64,000 bases of DNA, from contig JANXLV010000211.1 of assembly GCA_025355005.1 (NCBI GenBank), forward strand, positions 1-64,000, given 5' to 3'. The notes under the pieces are model-generated. The model did no database searches. It had not been told where the DNA came from and saw only the letters and a program-made list of their open reading frames with translations. The stretch is from Myxococcales bacterium (GTDB lineage: Bacteria; Myxococcota_A; Polyangia; Polyangiales; Polyangiaceae). Of this stretch, positions 61,535 through 64,000 are shown piece after piece. Position 1 is the stretch's first letter, and each line of letters begins with the position of its first letter. A program made the position numbers and the translations under genes.

Positions 61535-62253
61535 GAGGCCTCTCCGAACAGGTACTGGAGCGCGAGGTCGCGAATGATGCGCGCTGCACCGAACGCGCTC
61601 TGCCCCTTCGCGAGCGTGGACGTGGAGTAGCGGACGGAGACAGGACGCTCGACGATCTCGAGCGACGGAGCGCCCGCCACGCGCACTTTGATCTCCGTGG
61701 CATGCGCCATCCGGTTCTGCTGGATCACGATGTGCTGCACGGCACGAGCGCTGAACGCACGCAGCCCGTTGTGCGCATCGGCGAGCGGCAGTCCGGTCAG
61801 TACGCGCTCGAACCAGCGGGCGCCAAACAGGAGGAGCGCACGCGCGCGCGGCACATTCGAGTCGCCGAGGAAGCGGTTGCCGAACACCACGTCCGCACCG
61901 AGCAAGATCTCCTGCGCCAGCGCGAGCGCGTCCGTCGCGGAGTGTTGCCCATCCGAGTCCATGGTCACGTACGCGTCGAAGCCGCGCGCGACCGCGAGCT
62001 GACGCGCCGTCTCCAGCGCAGCGCCCTGCCCCAGGTTCGTGACGTGACGTGCGAGCACGACGTGGAAGCTTTCGCCGGATGCCGGAAGCGTCGCGAGATC
62101 GATCGCGGGCTCGCTCCCGTCGTCGACCACGAAGACGGTGACGCAATGCTCGCGCGCGGCTTCACGCAGCGAGGCGAGCGTGTCCATGAGCGCACGCCCT
62201 TCGTTCCTCGCCGGCATGAGCACGGCGATTCGGGGACGTTCTCCGGAGCGCAT
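61531..62253 (-). CDS. Family 2 glycosyltransferase, dolichol-phosphate mannose synthase type
   Basis: 240 residues. GT-A fold with IAVLMPARNEGRALMDTL, VFVVDDGSEPAID (DD), the metal-binding Asp pair in VTMDSDGQHSATDALALAQE, GNRFLGDSNVPRARAL and the typical DAHNGLRAFS region. It should transfer a sugar from a nucleotide to a polyprenyl phosphate at the cytoplasmic face. DUF2304 follows as its membrane partner. No transmembrane helix of its own is visible. Confidence 0.92.
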   Translation of the reverse strand: MRSGERPRIAVLMPARNEGRALMDTLASLREAAREHCVTVFVVDDGSEPAIDLATLPASGESFHVVLARHVTNLGQGAALETARQLAVARGFDAYVTMDSDGQHSATDALALAQEILLGADVVFGNRFLGDSNVPRARALLLFGARWFERVLTGLPLADAHNGLRAFSARAVQHIVIQQNRMAHATEIKVRVAGAPSLEIVERPVSVRYSTSTLAKGQSAFGAARIIRDLALQYLFGEAS

Positions 62254-62354
62254 CTACCGCCGTTTACACCAGCCTCCACGGCAGCGTTGGAATTTTGCGA
62301 CGCTATCGCATCGCCGCGCCCCGGAGAGGGAGGACAACGAGGCCTGAGGGCGCT

Positions 62355-62753
62355 ATGTTCGCCGCCGTGGGAGAAAGCACCGTCTACCGGCACCTCGACA
62401 CCGTCACGCTGCTCGTGGGCGCAGAGAGCCCGCTCCTGCAGAAGGCGAAGGCCCAGCTCGAGCAGGTGATGATCCGCGTCACGCGCGCGGCGCACATCGC
62501 TGCTGCTTCGGAGCGCCTGCCCGTCCTCATGCCGCAGGCTGTGGTCCTGTTCGGTGCCGTGACGGAGGAGGAGCGAGAGAACCTGGTCGACCGCGCGACG
62601 GCGATCGGCGCGCTGGTCTTCTACGTGGACGACAAGCTTCCCCTGGACGATCTGGAGCCTCTCGTGGAGGGCATCGCGAAGGCAGCAGTCGAGCGCGGGC
62701 TCACCCGCGATCAGCCGCTCACACGCCCCGAGAGCACCGTCAGAGATCCCTGA
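62355..62753 (+). CDS. Hypothetical soluble protein
   Basis: 132 residues from ATG 62355. Balanced composition and a roadblock-like alternation (HLDTVTLLVGAESPLLQKAK, LEQVMIRVTRAAHIAAASE, MPQAVVLFGAVTEEERENLV, LVFYVDDKLPLDDLEPLVEG). No motif allows a family call. It is convergent with the MYXO-CTERM-like gene, stopping 7 bases away. Confidence 0.6.
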   Translation: MFAAVGESTVYRHLDTVTLLVGAESPLLQKAKAQLEQVMIRVTRAAHIAAASERLPVLMPQAVVLFGAVTEEERENLVDRATAIGALVFYVDDKLPLDDLEPLVEGIAKAAVERGLTRDQPLTRPESTVRDP

Positions 62754-62759
62754 CCGCGA

Positions 62760-63695
62760 TCAAGCCCGCCCAGCTTTCCCCCGCTCGTCGCGCCTGCGAA
62801 TGATCCACGCCAGTCCCGCGAGGACCGTGGCGCCAATACCAAGGCTGCTCGGCGCGTCCGTGCTCGCGTAGTCGCAGCGGCCACAGCCACCGCCCGCCGC
62901 AAGCGCGCGTGGGTTGATGATGGTGTCCTTGTTCGCGTGCATGCCCTGGATGGTCATTCGATGAACCAGGAGGTCGCCGTCAACGAGACCGAGCGCACGC
63001 GGCACCTTTGCGAACGACGACGCCTTGCCGTCCGAGCGGACCAGGCCCGTGCGGCTGTCCTTGGACTGCGGGCCGTCGTAGTCGCCCACCTTGGAGTCCA
63101 GGTCGGAGTCCTGAAGGTAGAGCGCGTGATCGAACTCGTCCTCCTTGTGCACCGTGCCGTCATGGATGTGCACGGTGGGAAAGAACACCTGGCCGCGCAG
63201 ACGTGTCTTCCACTCGAGGGCGATGGGATGCGTGGAGCCAGCCAGTGACTTCAGCTGGAAGACGGCGAACCCGTAGTCGGCGTACTCGGGGATCTGCGCC
63301 CAGACCTCTTTCTTGATCGAGAAGCGTGCATCGAGGCGCGCGAAGTCATCCACGGTGGGCACGAACGACGCGATGAAATCGCCCACGTCGTGAACGGCCA
63401 GGACCGGCGTGGCCTCCGCACTTGCGCTCTTGCTGCGCGAGCCCAGCATGTTCGACTCCGGCTTGTGCGGGAAGCCTTGCGCCAGATCTCCGAAGAGCTC
63501 CGGATACTCCTTCAGGTTCACCCACGACACGGAGTCCTCGCGCGCGGGAAGCGCCACGGGGAGCGGGAGGATCATCGCGACGGGCTCCGTGGCCGTGTAC
63601 TGCATCTGATACGCGAGCACCTGAGCGTCAGCGCCCTTCAGGCGGGCGAAGATTGTCGTCGCGTGGACCTCGGTCTTGGCGGTGAAACAGCACAT
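62760..63695 (-). CDS. MYXO-CTERM-like surface protein
   Basis: 311 residues from ATG 63693-63695. No classical signal at the start (MCCFTAKTEVHATTIFARLK), a beta-rich domain with repeated aromatic and charged loops (VFQLKSLAGSTHPIALEWKT, DEFDHALYLQDSDLDSKVGD), and a C-terminal tail of Gly/Cys (GGCGRCDY), a hydrophobic helix (LGIGATVLAGLAWIIRR) and Arg-rich end. This layout matches MYXO-CTERM sorting tails, cut and lipidated on the Cys at the myxobacterial surface. Function of the body unknown. Confidence 0.7.
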   Translation of the reverse strand: MCCFTAKTEVHATTIFARLKGADAQVLAYQMQYTATEPVAMILPLPVALPAREDSVSWVNLKEYPELFGDLAQGFPHKPESNMLGSRSKSASAEATPVLAVHDVGDFIASFVPTVDDFARLDARFSIKKEVWAQIPEYADYGFAVFQLKSLAGSTHPIALEWKTRLRGQVFFPTVHIHDGTVHKEDEFDHALYLQDSDLDSKVGDYDGPQSKDSRTGLVRSDGKASSFAKVPRALGLVDGDLLVHRMTIQGMHANKDTIINPRALAAGGGCGRCDYASTDAPSSLGIGATVLAGLAWIIRRRDERGKAGRA

Positions 63696-63824
63696 TGTTC
63701 ACGCATAATACGTCGCAACTTGGCGAAAGATCCCCAGGATGTGGCTCACACCTTCTTTCGCCGCGCCTCGGGGCCACACCAAGAAAACCGCACCGAGGGC
63801 CGGAGGTACGGCATCCTAGAGGGG

Positions 63825-64000
63825 ATGCCGTGGTGGTTCGGATACCTGACGCTCGGGGCGTGGCTCTTCGTGGTGGCGGGCGCGGCGATCTCACGCGGGC
63901 GACAGTTCGCGACGTTTGCGGGTGTGATCGTCGGCATTCATTCGCTCATCGCCGTGGAGCTCGCGCCGATGTTCGCGCGCATGGCTCCGCTGTTCATCGC
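63825..64000 (+). CDS. Membrane protein, 3' end outside the window
   Basis: 58 codons from ATG 63825 with AGAGGGG upstream, running off the window. Two hydrophobic helices (WFGYLTLGAWLFVVAGAAIS and FAGVIVGIHSLIAVELAPMF). Too little is visible to name a family. The 129 bases before it (63696-63824) hold no other gene. Confidence 0.6.
   Translation, partial: MPWWFGYLTLGAWLFVVAGAAISRGRQFATFAGVIVGIHSLIAVELAPMFARMAPLFI

Overview
The window looks like chromosomal DNA from a myxobacterium (phylum Myxococcota, Polyangia-like). About 98% of it is GC-rich and densely coding. It carries many secreted lipoproteins with Gly/Ser/Asp-rich linkers behind the lipobox, cysteine-rich repeat proteins (DUF4215, fibro-slime), eukaryote-like Ser/Thr kinases, an FHA-sigma54 activator and a MYXO-CTERM-like tail. 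No tRNA, rRNA, CRISPR array, insertion sequence or phage gene was seen. The first ~915 bases do not fit: they are much less GC-rich and encode the broken end of a TAXI-type TRAP-transporter protein, fused abruptly to a beheaded myxobacterial lipoprotein. That edge, with two single-base frameshifts in the first 2 kb, is best read as an assembly chimera or contaminated contig end unless long reads prove otherwise.

Layout. 0.9-7.4 kb: lipoproteins, a cyclophilin, a response regulator, then a MerR regulator - ferredoxin reductase - fatty-acid desaturase operon with a clear promoter/operator. 7.4-12.3 kb: zinc-ribbon lipoprotein, GH3-family lipoprotein, a winged-helix regulator with a structured leader. 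11.1-15.4 kb: a five-gene minus-strand operon (Cys-rich lipoprotein, Pro-rich envelope protein, ECF sigma factor, membrane partner, beta-propeller lipoprotein). 15.5-24.7 kb: phosphatase-family lipoprotein, SWIM-SNF2 helicase, CtaM/DUF420 protein, GspG-like pseudopilin, phosphoesterase. 24.7-35.8 kb: LysR/NmrA divergent pair, MtfA-type peptidase, old-yellow-enzyme, fibro-slime lipoprotein, PP2C phosphatase / XRE regulator divergent pair with strong operators, SDR. 36-45 kb: two Ser/Thr kinases and an FHA-sigma54 cluster. 45-51 kb: N-formylglutamate amidohydrolase with LysR, two DoxX proteins, YVTN propeller, CAP protein. 51-58 kb: a methyltransferase and an unusual operon joining a cyclic-nucleotide-binding/P-loop kinase fusion to acetate kinase and phosphoketolase. 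58-64 kb: TPR lipoprotein, membrane proteins, a decayed PfkB kinase tail, a dolichol-P-mannose-synthase-like glycosyltransferase with DUF2304, and a MYXO-CTERM-like protein.

How genes work together. Phosphoketolase (xylulose-5-P or fructose-6-P to acetyl-P) and acetate kinase (acetyl-P plus ADP to ATP) form a bifid-shunt module whose first gene may sense a cyclic nucleotide and phosphorylate a nucleoside or sugar phosphate. The reductase probably feeds electrons to the desaturase under MerR control. Signalling is heavily Ser/Thr-based.

A recurring oddity is a (CTCGAC)n hexanucleotide tract at four places (23.2, 36.0, 48.3 and 59.7 kb). One lies inside a lipoprotein gene, one abuts a stop codon, and one sits at the breakpoint of a truncated PfkB sugar kinase. 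This dispersed tract family and the cNMP-kinase/AckA/Xfp operon are the most novel-looking elements.
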